Shown here: one piece after another, positions 1 through 8,887 of the stretch
Numbering within the stretch: position 1 is the stretch's first letter
How the letters are laid out: each line of letters opens with the position of its first letter
Source of the DNA: an uncultured Clostridia bacterium
GTDB lineage: Bacteria; Bacillota; Clostridia; Oscillospirales; Acutalibacteraceae
DNA length: 57,609 nucleotides
Direction of reading: 5' to 3'
Assembly (NCBI GenBank): GCA_946184925.1
Contig: CAMHHL010000004.1
Location: 1-57,609 of the forward strand
Notes under the pieces: model-generated
The model's input: only the letters and a program-made list of their open reading frames with translations
Told to the model about the DNA's origin: nothing
Database searches by the model: none
Translations under genes and position numbers: made by a program

Positions 1-101
1 TGAACGAAGCAAATTCAAAAATTGCAAAAATCAAAAGAGATATAGCCTTATATGAAAGTTTTAAAGAATCAAAAGAAAAAGAATTAGAAAAATATGATTA
101 G
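1..101 (+). CDS. C-terminal fragment of an unidentified protein
   Basis: An open frame enters from the window edge and ends at TAG 99-101, giving about 32 residues rich in Lys and Glu and ending in ELEKYD. The composition suggests a charged helix or coiled coil. The DNA is much more AT-rich than the neighbouring genes, which may indicate a different origin. The rest of the gene is outside the window, so no function can be assigned. No terminator is obvious right after it. Confidence 0.5.
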   Translation, partial: NEANSKIAKIKRDIALYESFKESKEKELEKYD

Positions 102-166
102 TGTTTTTGAATGAGACATTTATTCTGCACTTTTTTGGTAGATGTATATTATACCAAGAACTAAAA

Positions 167-194
167 ATGAGTCGGCCCATATGAGCCGACTCAT
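167..194 (-). terminator. Rho-independent terminator of the BspA-like gene
   Basis: Perfect 10-bp arms ATGAGTCGGC and GCCGACTCAT flank an 8-base loop. On the minus strand the stem is followed by a short T run. It lies 13 bases after the stop of the leucine-rich-repeat gene. Confidence 0.8.
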
Positions 195-206
195 TAATGT
201 TGATAT

Positions 207-2183
207 TTATTTCACCTTAACACTAATCAACTTGACAATCTTTTTTGGTTTATAATTGCCGTTGCCCTTTGCGGTGACGGTGATTTTTACTTTGTAGGTT
301 TTGCCCTTTGTGAGACCTTTGGCTACCGTCATTGTGCCGTTTTTGACGGTGATTTTTTTGCTGCCGGTTGTGTAGGCTACCGCGCCTTTTGCGTTTTTGA
401 CAGTTACGGCGTTTTTGATTGTGACAACGGCGTTCGCCTTCGCTGTGACTGTCTTTTTGGCTGCTACTGTGATGGGGTTTTCGCCCTTGACGATTTTGAA
501 GTTCCTTGTAAATGTGCCCTTGTAATCGCCTTTGCCGGTGACAGTCACCTTTGCGGTGCCGATTTTGGTATTGTTCTTGTAAGAGGTTGTGAAGTCTGTG
601 CCCTCGATTAGGGTATGATGATTATTTTTGATAACAAGCTTTGCTTTGACCTTGCCTTCCTTAAAGGGCTGAGGCTTGATTGCTCCGATGGTGAGCTTTT
701 TCAGTGAGACGGGGGAGTCCATGCTCTTGAATTTTATTCCCTGCTTTTTCGCGTAGTTCTCAATATATGAGCCGGAGTGTCCGGTGATTACGCAGTTTGC
801 CGCAACCTTCTTGAAAGCCCATTGGGAAATTTTTGTGTCGGCATTCGCGACTGTAACCTTGCTGAGCTTTTTGCAGTTCTCGAAAGCACCGTCGCCGACC
901 GACTTCAAGGCGGAGCCGAGCTTTACGCTTTTGAGACTGTCGCAGTCGATGAATGAATATTCGTCAATTTTAGTCAGGTCGTCGGGCAGGCTCAGATTTT
1001 CGAGCTTAGGACAAGCCGCGAAGATATATGAGCCGAGCTTTGCGGCGCCGCACTTAATCTCAACATTTTTAAGGTTATCGCACCATCTAAACGCGCCTTC
1101 CTCAACTTTTTTTATGTTCTCGCCGAGTGTTACGTTCTCAAGGCTTTGGCAGTAACCGAACGCGTACTCCCGGATTGTAGTGAGAGCTTCGGGAAATGTG
1201 ACGTCGGAGAGGTTTTTGCAGAAGTAGAACGCGTCGTGCCCGATTGTCTTGACACTGTCGGGAATTGTTATGCTCTTAAGCTCGTCGCACTCATTGAAGG
1301 TGCATTCACCGATTCTCTTGAGGTTTGACGGCAGCTTAATGCTCACGAGCGATTTGCAGCTGTTGAAGGTGTAAACGCCGATGTCCTCTTTGCTGTCCGG
1401 AAGTGTAACGTTCTTGAGGTTTTCGCAGTTCATGAACTCACCGAAGCCGTACTTATCGACAGATTCCGGAACGGTCATATCTGTAAGATTTGCGCACGAC
1501 TCAAATACAGAGTCCTCAAGCACCTTAACGCTGTCGGGAATTGTGACGGTGGTGAGAGCACCGCAGGTTGAGAAAGCGGCTTCTCCGAGAGTTGTTACGC
1601 TGTCGGGAATCTCGAAGCTTGTGTCATCCTTGCCGAGAGCGTACTGAATCAAAGTTGTCTTGTCGGCGTTGTAGAGATTGCCATCAACCGAGCAAAACTT
1701 TGTGTTGCCTTCCTCGACGTTGATCGCCTTTAGGCTTTTGCAGGAAGAAAATGAATAGGTGCCGAGCTCACTGAGCGTCTTTGGAAGATTGATCTCGCCG
1801 AGCTTTTCGCAGTATGTGAATGTTTCCCAGCTCATGGTTTGGAGATTTTCGGAGAGCTTGACCGATTCGAGGTTAGAGCAAGACATAAACACGCCGTTTT
1901 CAATTGAGGTGATTGTGTCGGGCATTTCAACGCTCACGAGGTTCTTATTATCCTTGAATGCATTCGCGCCGATTGCTGAAACGGTGTGACCGCCGATTTT
2001 CTCGGGAATTGTGAGCTTTTCAGCCTTGCCGTTGTAGGCGTCAATTTTTGCCGTTTTGTCGGACATAATCGTGTAAGTGTAGTCGCCGTCTTTCACACTT
2101 TTGGCAAGAGCGGGAGTAACCGCGCACGCCGCAAGCATCAGAACTGCCAGAGCAATCGAAAAACAACTTTTTAGACTTTTCAT
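207..2183 (-). CDS. Secreted BspA-family leucine-rich-repeat surface protein
   Basis: The protein has about 658 residues. The N-terminus is a signal peptide (basic MKSLK, hydrophobic core, cleavage near ALAKS). From about residue 60 to 480 there are LRR_5/BspA-type repeats of roughly 23 residues, with recurring patterns such as F..C..L..V.LP..L..I. The last 160 residues form two Lys-rich, Ig-like beta modules with no LPXTG motif. BspA-type proteins are exported adhesins or ligand-binding surface proteins; the ligand here is unknown. ATG 2183 is preferred over ATG 2192 because the AAAGAATGG Shine-Dalgarno-like stretch overlaps the upstream ATG. It is monocistronic with its own terminator. Lys-rich tails of this kind recur in the serpins and the S41 protein of this window. 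Confidence 0.88.
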   Translation of the reverse strand: MKSLKSCFSIALAVLMLAACAVTPALAKSVKDGDYTYTIMSDKTAKIDAYNGKAEKLTIPEKIGGHTVSAIGANAFKDNKNLVSVEMPDTITSIENGVFMSCSNLESVKLSENLQTMSWETFTYCEKLGEINLPKTLSELGTYSFSSCKSLKAINVEEGNTKFCSVDGNLYNADKTTLIQYALGKDDTSFEIPDSVTTLGEAAFSTCGALTTVTIPDSVKVLEDSVFESCANLTDMTVPESVDKYGFGEFMNCENLKNVTLPDSKEDIGVYTFNSCKSLVSIKLPSNLKRIGECTFNECDELKSITIPDSVKTIGHDAFYFCKNLSDVTFPEALTTIREYAFGYCQSLENVTLGENIKKVEEGAFRWCDNLKNVEIKCGAAKLGSYIFAACPKLENLSLPDDLTKIDEYSFIDCDSLKSVKLGSALKSVGDGAFENCKKLSKVTVANADTKISQWAFKKVAANCVITGHSGSYIENYAKKQGIKFKSMDSPVSLKKLTIGAIKPQPFKEGKVKAKLVIKNNHHTLIEGTDFTTSYKNNTKIGTAKVTVTGKGDYKGTFTRNFKIVKGENPITVAAKKTVTAKANAVVTIKNAVTVKNAKGAVAYTTGSKKITVKNGTMTVAKGLTKGKTYKVKITVTAKGNGNYKPKKIVKLISVKVK

Positions 2184-2318
2184 ATACACCATTCTTTCGT
2201 TTTAATATATTTTAATTTTACTACTGACGTGAATATCTTTCAAGTGGGTTTCGGCAGTTTTGAGCATTCGGGGGCAATTGACTAAAAGGGTGATTGCATA
2301 ATAACTTTAAAAAATGTA

Positions 2319-2347
2319 TTGAATATGTAAAGAGAGTGTGATATAAT
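2319..2347 (+). promoter_or_regulatory. Sigma-A promoter of recQ
   Basis: TTGAAT and TATAAT are separated by exactly 17 bases, 39 bases upstream of the recQ ATG. Confidence 0.75.
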
Positions 2348-2385
2348 CTTCGTAGAACTAACGTTCTTCGCAAGGCGGTGATTAA

Positions 2386-4464
2386 ATGGATAAGATGGAG
2401 GCTTTGGAGAAGTATTTTGGTTATACTTCTTTTCGTACAGGTCAGGAAACTTTGATTGACGCACTGATGAGCGGACACGACGCTCTCGGAGTTATGCCCA
2501 CCGGGGCGGGAAAGTCGATTTGCTACCAGATTCCCGCAATTTTAGCCGACGGAATTACTATAGTTGTGTCGCCGCTGATTTCTTTGATGAAGGATCAGGT
2601 CGGCGCGCTTGTGCAACAGGGAGTGAGAGCTGCTTATCTCAACCGCTCGCTGACCGACGCGCAGTATTCAAAGGCGCTGCATAATGCTTCCGTCGGAATG
2701 TATAAGATTATCTATGTTGCTCCGGAGAGGCTTGACACCACTTCGTTTCTTAACTTTGCCCGGACAGCGGATATTGCCGCTGTTGTGGTCGATGAGGCTC
2801 ACTGTGTATCACAGTGGGGACAGGATTTCAGACCGAGTTATTTGAATATCGGCAGCTTTATAGATTCTTTGCAAAAGCGCCCGGTTATCGGCGCTTTCAC
2901 TGCAACCGCTACGGATGAAGTCAGGGAGGATATTGTAAGACTGCTTCGACTTCGCGAGCCTGTAGAGGTGAGGACAGGATTTGACAGACCGAATCTATTC
3001 TTTTCCGTATTGCGCCCGAAAAATAAAATGTCAGAACTCCTGAAGCTGGTTGGAGAACGCAACGGAAAGTCCGGAATCGTCTACTGTTCAACGCGCAAAA
3101 AGGTTGAGGAAGTATGTGAAAAGCTTGAAGAAAACGGCTTTTCCGCAACACGGTATCACGCCGGGCTTAGCCCTGAGGAAAGGGCAAAAAACCAGGATGA
3201 CTTTGTTTATGACCGGAAGCGGATAGTTGTTGCCACGAACGCGTTCGGAATGGGAATTGACAAGTCCGATGTGCGCTTTGTCATCCACTTTAATATGCCG
3301 AAGAATATGGAGAGCTATTATCAGGAAGCCGGTCGAGCCGGTCGCGATGGAGTGGACGCAGACTGCATTTTGCTCTACGGAAAACAGGACGAAAGTACCT
3401 GCCGCTATTTTATTGAAAACGCAGAAACGAATGAAATGATGACTCCGGAGGAGAATGAGCTGTTTCGTCAAAAAGAAGAACAGCGGCTGAAGAGGATGAT
3501 TTCATATTGCAGGACGAGCAATTGCCTGCGTGGCTTTATGCTTGATTATTTCGGAGACAACCATTTGAATAGCTGCGAGAAATGTTCAAATTGTCTGACC
3601 AAGTTCAAGATTGTAGATGTGACTACGGAGTCAAAGAAGGTTCTATCCTGTATTATAAAGACAGGTCAGAAATACGGAATTAAGCTCATAACCGATGTGC
3701 TTCGCGGAAAAAAGAGCGAACGGTTACAAAGAGTGGGATTTGAATCTATATCTACATTCGGGATAATGAAAGATACGCGAGAGTCGAAAATCAAAGAAAT
3801 CATCTGGAATTTAGAGGAGCTTGGATATATTTACAGCACGGATTCCGAGTATCCGATTCTGAAAGTGACGCAGAAAAGTCAAGCTGTTCTGCACCGCGAT
3901 GAACGTGTCACGTTAAAACGAAGGAAAAGTTTGTTTACGGGGCTGAAAAATGAATATAATAACGCTGATTCAACTCTTCTCGAAGAGCTAAAAAATACAA
4001 GGCTGAAGCTTGCACAAAGACGCGGAGTGCCCGCGTATGTCATATTCTCCGACACTACGCTGATTGATATGTGTCGCGTTATGCCTACAAATGATACAGA
4101 TATGCTAAGGGTAAGCGGAGTAGGAAGCTACAAGCTTGAGAAATACGGCGAAGAGTTCCTGAACGTTATAAAAAACTATACGGAAAAAGCAAACGAAATT
4201 AAGGCAATGTCGCACAATTCAGGTGTGCGGATTGTGCGGCATTGCATTAAGAACAGTGAAGAGATAAAAAGCCCGGAAAAACCTTACAAAAAGAATGCGA
4301 ACGCAGGAGAACCATGGACTGAGCACGAGGTCAAAAAGCTCAAGTTTGAATATGAGCTTGGGCTTGGTATAAAGCAAATAGCAGTTTCCCACGGCAGAAC
4401 CACCGGCGCAATACGCTCGAGACTAAAGAAGGAATATCCTGACCTTGACGAGAAAAAACGGTGA
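2386..4464 (+). CDS. recQ: RecQ-family ATP-dependent DNA helicase
   Basis: This is a 3'-5' superfamily 2 DNA helicase of recombination repair. Visible motifs are Walker A (TGAGKS, near residue 40), the DEAH box followed by CVSQWG (near 136), and motif [12 protein letters not shown] (near 310). A four-Cys zinc-binding RQC segment lies around 366-400 (CRTSNC, then CEKCSNC). An HRDC-like domain lies around 520-605. About 50 extra C-terminal residues (from EPWTEHEV) look like a helix-turn-helix with a GAIRSRLKK recognition-type helix. The ATG at 2386 follows an AAGGCGGTG ribosome-binding site. The gene ends 4 bases before the glycosylase start, so the two repair genes are probably cotranscribed. 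Confidence 0.95.
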   Translation: MDKMEALEKYFGYTSFRTGQETLIDALMSGHDALGVMPTGAGKSICYQIPAILADGITIVVSPLISLMKDQVGALVQQGVRAAYLNRSLTDAQYSKALHNASVGMYKIIYVAPERLDTTSFLNFARTADIAAVVVDEAHCVSQWGQDFRPSYLNIGSFIDSLQKRPVIGAFTATATDEVREDIVRLLRLREPVEVRTGFDRPNLFFSVLRPKNKMSELLKLVGERNGKSGIVYCSTRKKVEEVCEKLEENGFSATRYHAGLSPEERAKNQDDFVYDRKRIVVATNAFGMGIDKSDVRFVIHFNMPKNMESYYQEAGRAGRDGVDADCILLYGKQDESTCRYFIENAETNEMMTPEENELFRQKEEQRLKRMISYCRTSNCLRGFMLDYFGDNHLNSCEKCSNCLTKFKIVDVTTESKKVLSCIIKTGQKYGIKLITDVLRGKKSERLQRVGFESISTFGIMKDTRESKIKEIIWNLEELGYIYSTDSEYPILKVTQKSQAVLHRDERVTLKRRKSLFTGLKNEYNNADSTLLEELKNTRLKLAQRRGVPAYVIFSDTTLIDMCRVMPTNDTDMLRVSGVGSYKLEKYGEEFLNVIKNYTEKANEIKAMSHNSGVRIVRHCIKNSEEIKSPEKPYKKNANAGEPWTEHEVKKLKFEYELGLGIKQIAVSHGRTTGAIRSRLKKEYPDLDEKKR

Positions 4465-4468
4465 TATC

Positions 4469-4969
4469 ATGAGTGCAACAATGAATATTGAGCATCCGTT
4501 CCAGGCGCTGTTCGGGGCGGAGTCGGACACGCTGATTCTGGGGAGCTTTCCGTCTGTAAAGTCGCGCGAGGCGATGTTCTTCTACGGTCATCCGCAGAAC
4601 CGCTTTTGGCGTGTGATTGCGGCGCTTTACGGGGAAGAGGTTCCGCAGAGCATTGGCGAGAAGAAAAGGCTGATTCTGAGCCATAACCTCGCGTTGTGGG
4701 ATTCGATACATTCCTGCACCATAACGGGCTCGAGCGACAGCTCGGTGAAGGACGTCGTCCCGAACGACCTCAGCCTGATACTCGACAACAGCAAGGTCGA
4801 CCGTATCTTCTGCAACGGAGCGCTGTCGCACAAAATGTATATGAAATATATCTTCCCGAAAACCGGCATCACCGCCGTGAAGCTTCCGTCCACAAGCCCG
4901 GCGAACGCAGCGTTCTCGCTCGAAAGGCTTGTCGGAGAATGGAAGGTCATAACGGATAAAATTAATTAA
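4469..4969 (+). CDS. DNA-deoxyinosine (hypoxanthine) glycosylase, UDG superfamily
   Basis: The protein has 166 residues. It carries the uracil-DNA-glycosylase-like fold signature LILGSFPSVKSRE near the start, NRFWRV, LWDSI, the conserved FCNG strand, and a LPSTSPAN motif near the C-terminus. These features match the family-6 hypoxanthine-DNA glycosylases, which remove deaminated adenine or related bases from DNA. The ATG at 4469 is preferred because the GGTGA overlapping the recQ stop acts as ribosome-binding site; ATG 4481 is an alternative. Its position directly after recQ suggests a DNA-repair operon. The substrate is inferred from the family only. Confidence 0.85.
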   Translation: MSATMNIEHPFQALFGAESDTLILGSFPSVKSREAMFFYGHPQNRFWRVIAALYGEEVPQSIGEKKRLILSHNLALWDSIHSCTITGSSDSSVKDVVPNDLSLILDNSKVDRIFCNGALSHKMYMKYIFPKTGITAVKLPSTSPANAAFSLERLVGEWKVITDKIN

Positions 4970-5001
4970 ACGGCAAAATTAATCAGATGACACAATTATC
5001 C

Positions 5002-5030
5002 TTGTCAATTCTTCACGTTCACGTTATAAT
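5002..5030 (+). promoter_or_regulatory. Sigma-A promoter of the VanZ-like gene
   Basis: TTGTCA and TATAAT are separated by 17 bases, about 30 bases before the VanZ-like start. Confidence 0.7.
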
Positions 5031-5060
5031 GAACACATTAGTTGCCGGGAGGTGAGCGGA

Positions 5061-5603
5061 GTGAACTTGGCGCATTGGTTTTATGTTCAGGATTTGAATG
5101 CTGTCGTCGTTGAGATGGCGGCGGTGTTTGTGTTCTGGACTGTTCTTATGCTGTGCCTCAGAGGGCGGTTGAAGCGCGCTGTGTGCATCGGAGCCGCCGT
5201 TGCGTCGCTCGCGGTGATATTTGCGCTGACGGTCGTGAAGAGGTCGTCAGGCGAGCATGGATTAATCCTGATACCGTTCTATTCATTCGTTGAGGCTCAG
5301 GCGCAGCCCGAGATGTACCGCTCAATGCTTATGAACGTCTGTCTGTTCCTGCCGCTCGGTTTGAGCCTGCCGCTTGCGCTGCCCGGGAAAATCAGGCATA
5401 GAGTGCTTGTGACGATTCTATGCGCTCTCGTGGTTTCGGTACTTGTTGAGGGCGTGCAGCTTGTGTTAAGTCTCGGAAGGTGCGAGACCGACGACGTGAT
5501 TATGAACGTTCTCGGTGCGGCAATCGGCTCGCTGTCGTTTTTGATTTGCAAAAAGGTGAATACCTTTCGGACAAAACACATTCACCGTCATATAGAAAAA
5601 TAA
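5061..5603 (+). CDS. VanZ-like membrane protein
   Basis: A polytopic membrane protein of about 180 residues with four hydrophobic segments. It has the VanZ-family hallmarks: NVCLFLPLG in the middle, then a VEGVQL helix and the D-D-V-x-x-N-xx-G motif (CETDDVIMNVLGA). VanZ proteins are linked to low-level teicoplanin resistance in glycopeptide clusters, but stand-alone family members in clostridia have no proven role. No van genes are nearby. GTG 5061 is preferred over GTG 5052 because GGAGGTGA at 5048-5055 is a near-perfect ribosome-binding site for it. The gene appears monocistronic. Confidence 0.85.
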   Translation: MNLAHWFYVQDLNAVVVEMAAVFVFWTVLMLCLRGRLKRAVCIGAAVASLAVIFALTVVKRSSGEHGLILIPFYSFVEAQAQPEMYRSMLMNVCLFLPLGLSLPLALPGKIRHRVLVTILCALVVSVLVEGVQLVLSLGRCETDDVIMNVLGAAIGSLSFLICKKVNTFRTKHIHRHIEK

Positions 5604-5605
5604 GG

Positions 5606-5632
5606 AGCCGGCTCAAAAAGTTTGAACCGGCT
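5606..5632. terminator. Bidirectional terminator hairpin
   Basis: Arms AGCCGGCTCAAA and TTTGAACCGGCT pair over 12 positions with one wobble and a 3-base loop. It lies between two convergent genes. The minus strand has an adjacent T-rich stretch, so termination of the NTP_transf_5 gene is the clearer function. Confidence 0.75.
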
Positions 5633-5680
5633 TCAATTAGTAAGCGAGAAACTTAAATAATTAAATCTTTACGCTCTGTG

Positions 5681-6835
5681 TTATGAAATTTTTAACTCAT
5701 CCATGAGGTTGTTCATGAAAGCGGCGTCCTCGTCGTTGAGGTTGACGGCACGGTCGGAGAAGCCTGCCTTGAGATTCAAATCGCGGCTTATGAACACGCG
5801 GTCAACCCAATAATGCACCCATGAGAAGGGCAGCAGGAAGGGTGCTTTTTCCAGATACGCGAACTTTGTGCGCATTGTCTTATACGGAATGAAAACCTGC
5901 TTGAGCCAGAACCCTTTGCCGGTTTTCTTGCCGGACTGATAGAAGTTCACTTTTCTGTCGCCGAAGGTTGAGCAGTACATGATGAACTCGCCGAAGTTGT
6001 CAAACTCTGTTTCTTCGTCCGAGAACCAGTTAAAGGCGATTTTGCGCAGGCTTTTTTCAAAGGTATCAAGCCCCATTTTGCGCAGGTCGGCTTCAACCTT
6101 GCCGAAGTCGAGCCCGGGGTTTTGACTTAGGAATACATAAACGTCCATAACCATTCGTATGCCGATTCCGCCGCCGGAAAAATGCTTGCCGCTGTGGTAG
6201 AGCATATATGTGTAGAAGTCCTCGGGCGTCATCTCGTATGAGCATTTGTAGCCGTCGCGGAGAGAAACTCTGTCCCAGATATCGTCAAAATATCCCTCGT
6301 AATTCTCGCTCAGGTCGGCGTGAATCTCGAAGTACATCAAATCCTTTGTGAAGTGGATTTCCTTGCTGTTCAACACTCCGACGTCCTCGAAGCCCATACC
6401 GAGGAAAATCTTGCGGATTTTTTTGAAGTTCTTTCTGTCAACCAGAATGTCGATATCGCCCATCGTGCGGAAGTCCGACTGAGGGTACAGCCGCTTCATA
6501 AAATAGCCCTTTAGGGGAACGTTGCGGATATCTTCCGCGTCAAACCTTTTCAGGATGTTCTCAACGTCGTAGAGCTGTGAGCTCTCCTTGAGAATCTGGA
6601 AGTTGAGCGCGTTCAGAGTGTAGTCATATAGCTTCTTCGGCGGCTTGATATTAACTTTGTCGAGGCTGTAGCCTATCATATTCAGCACCGAGTTGCGCTC
6701 CGCCGTTCTGCAGACAAAGTTCCAGTCAAAGCTCTCGTCAAGCGTGGGCGGCTCCTTTCCGTTAAGAACAGAGGAAAGCAGGTCGATATATGATTTGCAC
6801 TTTTTCTTTTGACTTTCCGTGAGAGCAATGCTCAT
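5681..6835 (-). CDS. Nucleotidyltransferase family protein (NTP_transf_5)
   Basis: The 384-residue protein matches the uncharacterised nucleotidyltransferase family PF14907. Key segments are LKGYFMKRLYP, then DFRTMGDIDILVD (near residue 127), which holds the paired acidic residues expected to bind metal, and HFTKDLMYFEIHADL downstream. Members often accompany polysaccharide or peptide-modification genes, but here neither neighbour supports that. It is soluble, has no signal peptide, and is convergent with the VanZ-like gene. The substrate is unknown. The promoter was not identified; a MITE-like element begins 27 bases upstream of the start and may have displaced or supplied it. Confidence 0.8.
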   Translation of the reverse strand: MSIALTESQKKKCKSYIDLLSSVLNGKEPPTLDESFDWNFVCRTAERNSVLNMIGYSLDKVNIKPPKKLYDYTLNALNFQILKESSQLYDVENILKRFDAEDIRNVPLKGYFMKRLYPQSDFRTMGDIDILVDRKNFKKIRKIFLGMGFEDVGVLNSKEIHFTKDLMYFEIHADLSENYEGYFDDIWDRVSLRDGYKCSYEMTPEDFYTYMLYHSGKHFSGGGIGIRMVMDVYVFLSQNPGLDFGKVEADLRKMGLDTFEKSLRKIAFNWFSDEETEFDNFGEFIMYCSTFGDRKVNFYQSGKKTGKGFWLKQVFIPYKTMRTKFAYLEKAPFLLPFSWVHYWVDRVFISRDLNLKAGFSDRAVNLNDEDAAFMNNLMDELKIS

Positions 6836-6861
6836 TCTTTCACCTTCGTGTAAAATACTAA

Positions 6862-7017
6862 TACTAATACCTAATAAAAAGCAGACAATCTTTGCGGACT
6901 ATTTTCCGCAATACTGCGTTGTCGTCCTTGCAAGGCGCCAGCCTTGCGGCGTCCTCCGCCTTGTCTTGCGAAAAATATCTTCGAAAATATAAGTCTACTT
7001 TCTATCAGGAATTAGTA
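6862..7017. mobile_element. MITE-like hairpin-rich element, copy 1
   Basis: The 156-bp segment has 25-bp imperfect terminal inverted repeats (6862-6886 and 6993-7017, 21 of 25 matching) whose inner ends read GCAGAC/GTAGAC. Inside are further hairpins, TTGCGGA with TCCGCAA and GCAAGGC with GCCTTGC. There is no coding capacity. A diverged relative lies at 34540-34703. A short AT-rich flank on each side prevents a firm call of the target duplication. Confidence 0.7.
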
Positions 7018-7051
7018 TAAAATAAAATCAGTTGACTGTCAATAACAAAAG

Positions 7052-7074
7052 GCCCCGGAACGTGCGTCCGGGGC
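7052..7074 (-). terminator. Terminator of the serpin operon
   Basis: Arms GCCCCGGA and TCCGGGGC form a GC-rich stem with a 7-base loop, followed on the minus strand by CCTTTTG. It starts 9 bases after the downstream serpin stop codon. Confidence 0.85.
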
Positions 7075-7082
7075 TTAATTGC

Positions 7083-8873
7083 TTATGGATTTGTGACCTG
7101 TCCTTCAAAGAGTACAACGTCGTTTTTGTCGGTGATGATGAAGCCGAAGCTCTTGTCCAGGATAAAGTTGTGATAAACCGGCGGTTTCTCAACCGGTGCG
7201 GCTCCTGCCTTTTCGGAAATGATTGTGACTGCCGCGCCCTCGATACCCTTCTTGGTAACGTCGATTACAGCGCTGTGCTTGATGTCGGAGACGACAAGCA
7301 GCTTGTCGAGCAGGGTTGAGGTGTGGGGCGTGAAGATGCTCGGGAGAGCGTTGCTTTTCTCGATAATGTCGAGCAGCGGAGTGTCGCTGTTGACTTTGAA
7401 GCTCGGGAAGATACAGCGTGTGAAGTGCTCGGTGCCGTCGGCGTCGGTGTCGCCAAACTCGGCGTCTGTGTTGACGGCGTTGAGATTCTCTTTCTTCATC
7501 GCGTCTTTGAGTGTGCAGCCGTCCTTGGGGAGAATAAGCTTTAGCTTGTAGCCGTGGGCGGTGGTGGTGTAGAAGTAGCGCGAGGTGTCGGTCTCCTGAA
7601 TTTTGCCGGGAAGGTACGCTCCGATTAAAAATTCCGTATCGTATTTCTTCTCCGGCAAAGTGAACGCCCTTTTCTCAGTTCCGAGCTCGTTGTAATCAAA
7701 GCTCCAGAAATCCTTGAAATATAGCGTGTTAATCAGTGCGAAGAGAGTGCCGGGCTCAAGACCGAAGTCCTTGTCAATGAGACCGTTTGTCTGCTCTTTG
7801 ATGTATTCCCTGATTGACTTGTTCGCTCCGGCGTTGTTGTCTGCGAACGGAGTGCTGAACGCTCCGCAGTAGAGCTCGTCGGCGAGCTTTTTGAGGGTGT
7901 CCTCGTTGGCTTTTTCGTTGCTGTCAACCCACACCGAATTGCTCAGACTGACTGAGCATTCGTTTGCCTCTTGGTTATCTTCGGGCGCATAGAAGCCATA
8001 GGATTTATAATTCTTGGTAAGACTGCGGAACAGCTTTCCGGTTTCGGCAAGATTGTCGCTGTTCATTCCGATGAAGCTCTCAATGTCGCTCTTTACGTTA
8101 TCGTCGCCGATTGCGTGGAGCATGGAGAGCGCCATGTAGATTGAAATCGGAGACATTGTGTAGTTACCCTGCTCGCTTTCAGACGTCATCTCATAGAGCT
8201 TGTTCGAGAACGCGGAAAGCTTGTCGCGGAAGGCTTTGCCATTGACTTCCGAGCTGTTCGATTTAAGCTCCGGTACGGTGTTGAGCGGAATCTTCTCCGC
8301 CGCGACGTCTGTGCCGGTTACCGGTTGAGTTGCTGTCGGCGGTTCTGTCGAGGGAACGACCGGAGCATCGGTTGCGGTTTCTGTCGGGGGTTCGGTTGCT
8401 TCCGTCGGAACCGCGGTGGGAATCGGCGCAGGGATTGTTGTGGAATGCGTCGGCACGGGTACGGTTGTGGGCTCGGTTACCGGGGCTGTTTTTCTTGTGT
8501 CCTTGACGGTGACCTTGAATTTCAGAACCTTTGAGAAGCTTTTCTTTTTATACTGAAATCTGACGCTGACCGAGATTGCCGCACTGCCCTTTTTCACTGC
8601 CTTTACTGTGCCGCCTTTGGTTACGGTCGCGACCTTGCGGTTTGAGGTCTTGTAGGTAACTTTTTTCAGCGTAACGCCTTTGACTTTGCTGAGCTTTACG
8701 GCGGTTGTGCCGTAGATTGTCTTTGAATTTTTTGAGGAGATTTTCAGGGTGACTGAGACCTTTTTGAGACTTACCCTGACGGTTTTCTTTTTCTCAGCCG
8801 CGACAGCCGGGAGCGAAGTGAATACGCCGGCAATCATAACCGCGGAAAGAATAATGCTTATCAGTTTTTTCAT
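7083..8873 (-). CDS. Secreted serpin with N-terminal Ig-like domain (second of pair)
   Basis: The protein has 596 residues: a signal peptide (cut near PAVAAEKK), a Lys-rich Ig-like domain (about 30-125), a Pro/Thr-rich linker (about 128-195), then a full serpin domain (about 205-596). Serpin signatures are NYTMSPISIYMALSMLHAIG, ALINTLYFKDFW, CIFPSFKV, and the C-terminal ILDKSFGF...VLFEGQV. The hinge reads KKGIEGAAVTI, Ala-rich as in inhibitory serpins but with Ile where Thr/Ser is usual at P14. The loop then reads ISEKAGAAPVEKPP, placing P1 near Gly or Ala by counting. Bacterial serpins such as the siropins of Eubacterium siraeum inhibit serine proteases; the target here is unknown. It starts 14 bases after the upstream serpin stop, with its own AGGA ribosome-binding site. 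Confidence 0.93.
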   Translation of the reverse strand: MKKLISIILSAVMIAGVFTSLPAVAAEKKKTVRVSLKKVSVTLKISSKNSKTIYGTTAVKLSKVKGVTLKKVTYKTSNRKVATVTKGGTVKAVKKGSAAISVSVRFQYKKKSFSKVLKFKVTVKDTRKTAPVTEPTTVPVPTHSTTIPAPIPTAVPTEATEPPTETATDAPVVPSTEPPTATQPVTGTDVAAEKIPLNTVPELKSNSSEVNGKAFRDKLSAFSNKLYEMTSESEQGNYTMSPISIYMALSMLHAIGDDNVKSDIESFIGMNSDNLAETGKLFRSLTKNYKSYGFYAPEDNQEANECSVSLSNSVWVDSNEKANEDTLKKLADELYCGAFSTPFADNNAGANKSIREYIKEQTNGLIDKDFGLEPGTLFALINTLYFKDFWSFDYNELGTEKRAFTLPEKKYDTEFLIGAYLPGKIQETDTSRYFYTTTAHGYKLKLILPKDGCTLKDAMKKENLNAVNTDAEFGDTDADGTEHFTRCIFPSFKVNSDTPLLDIIEKSNALPSIFTPHTSTLLDKLLVVSDIKHSAVIDVTKKGIEGAAVTIISEKAGAAPVEKPPVYHNFILDKSFGFIITDKNDVVLFEGQVTNP

Positions 8874-8887
8874 TTTATGTCCTTTCT

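Noticed and set aside
5061..5603. Part of a glycopeptide-resistance cluster
   Set aside because: No vanHAX, vanY or van regulators are nearby; VanZ-like proteins are common alone.
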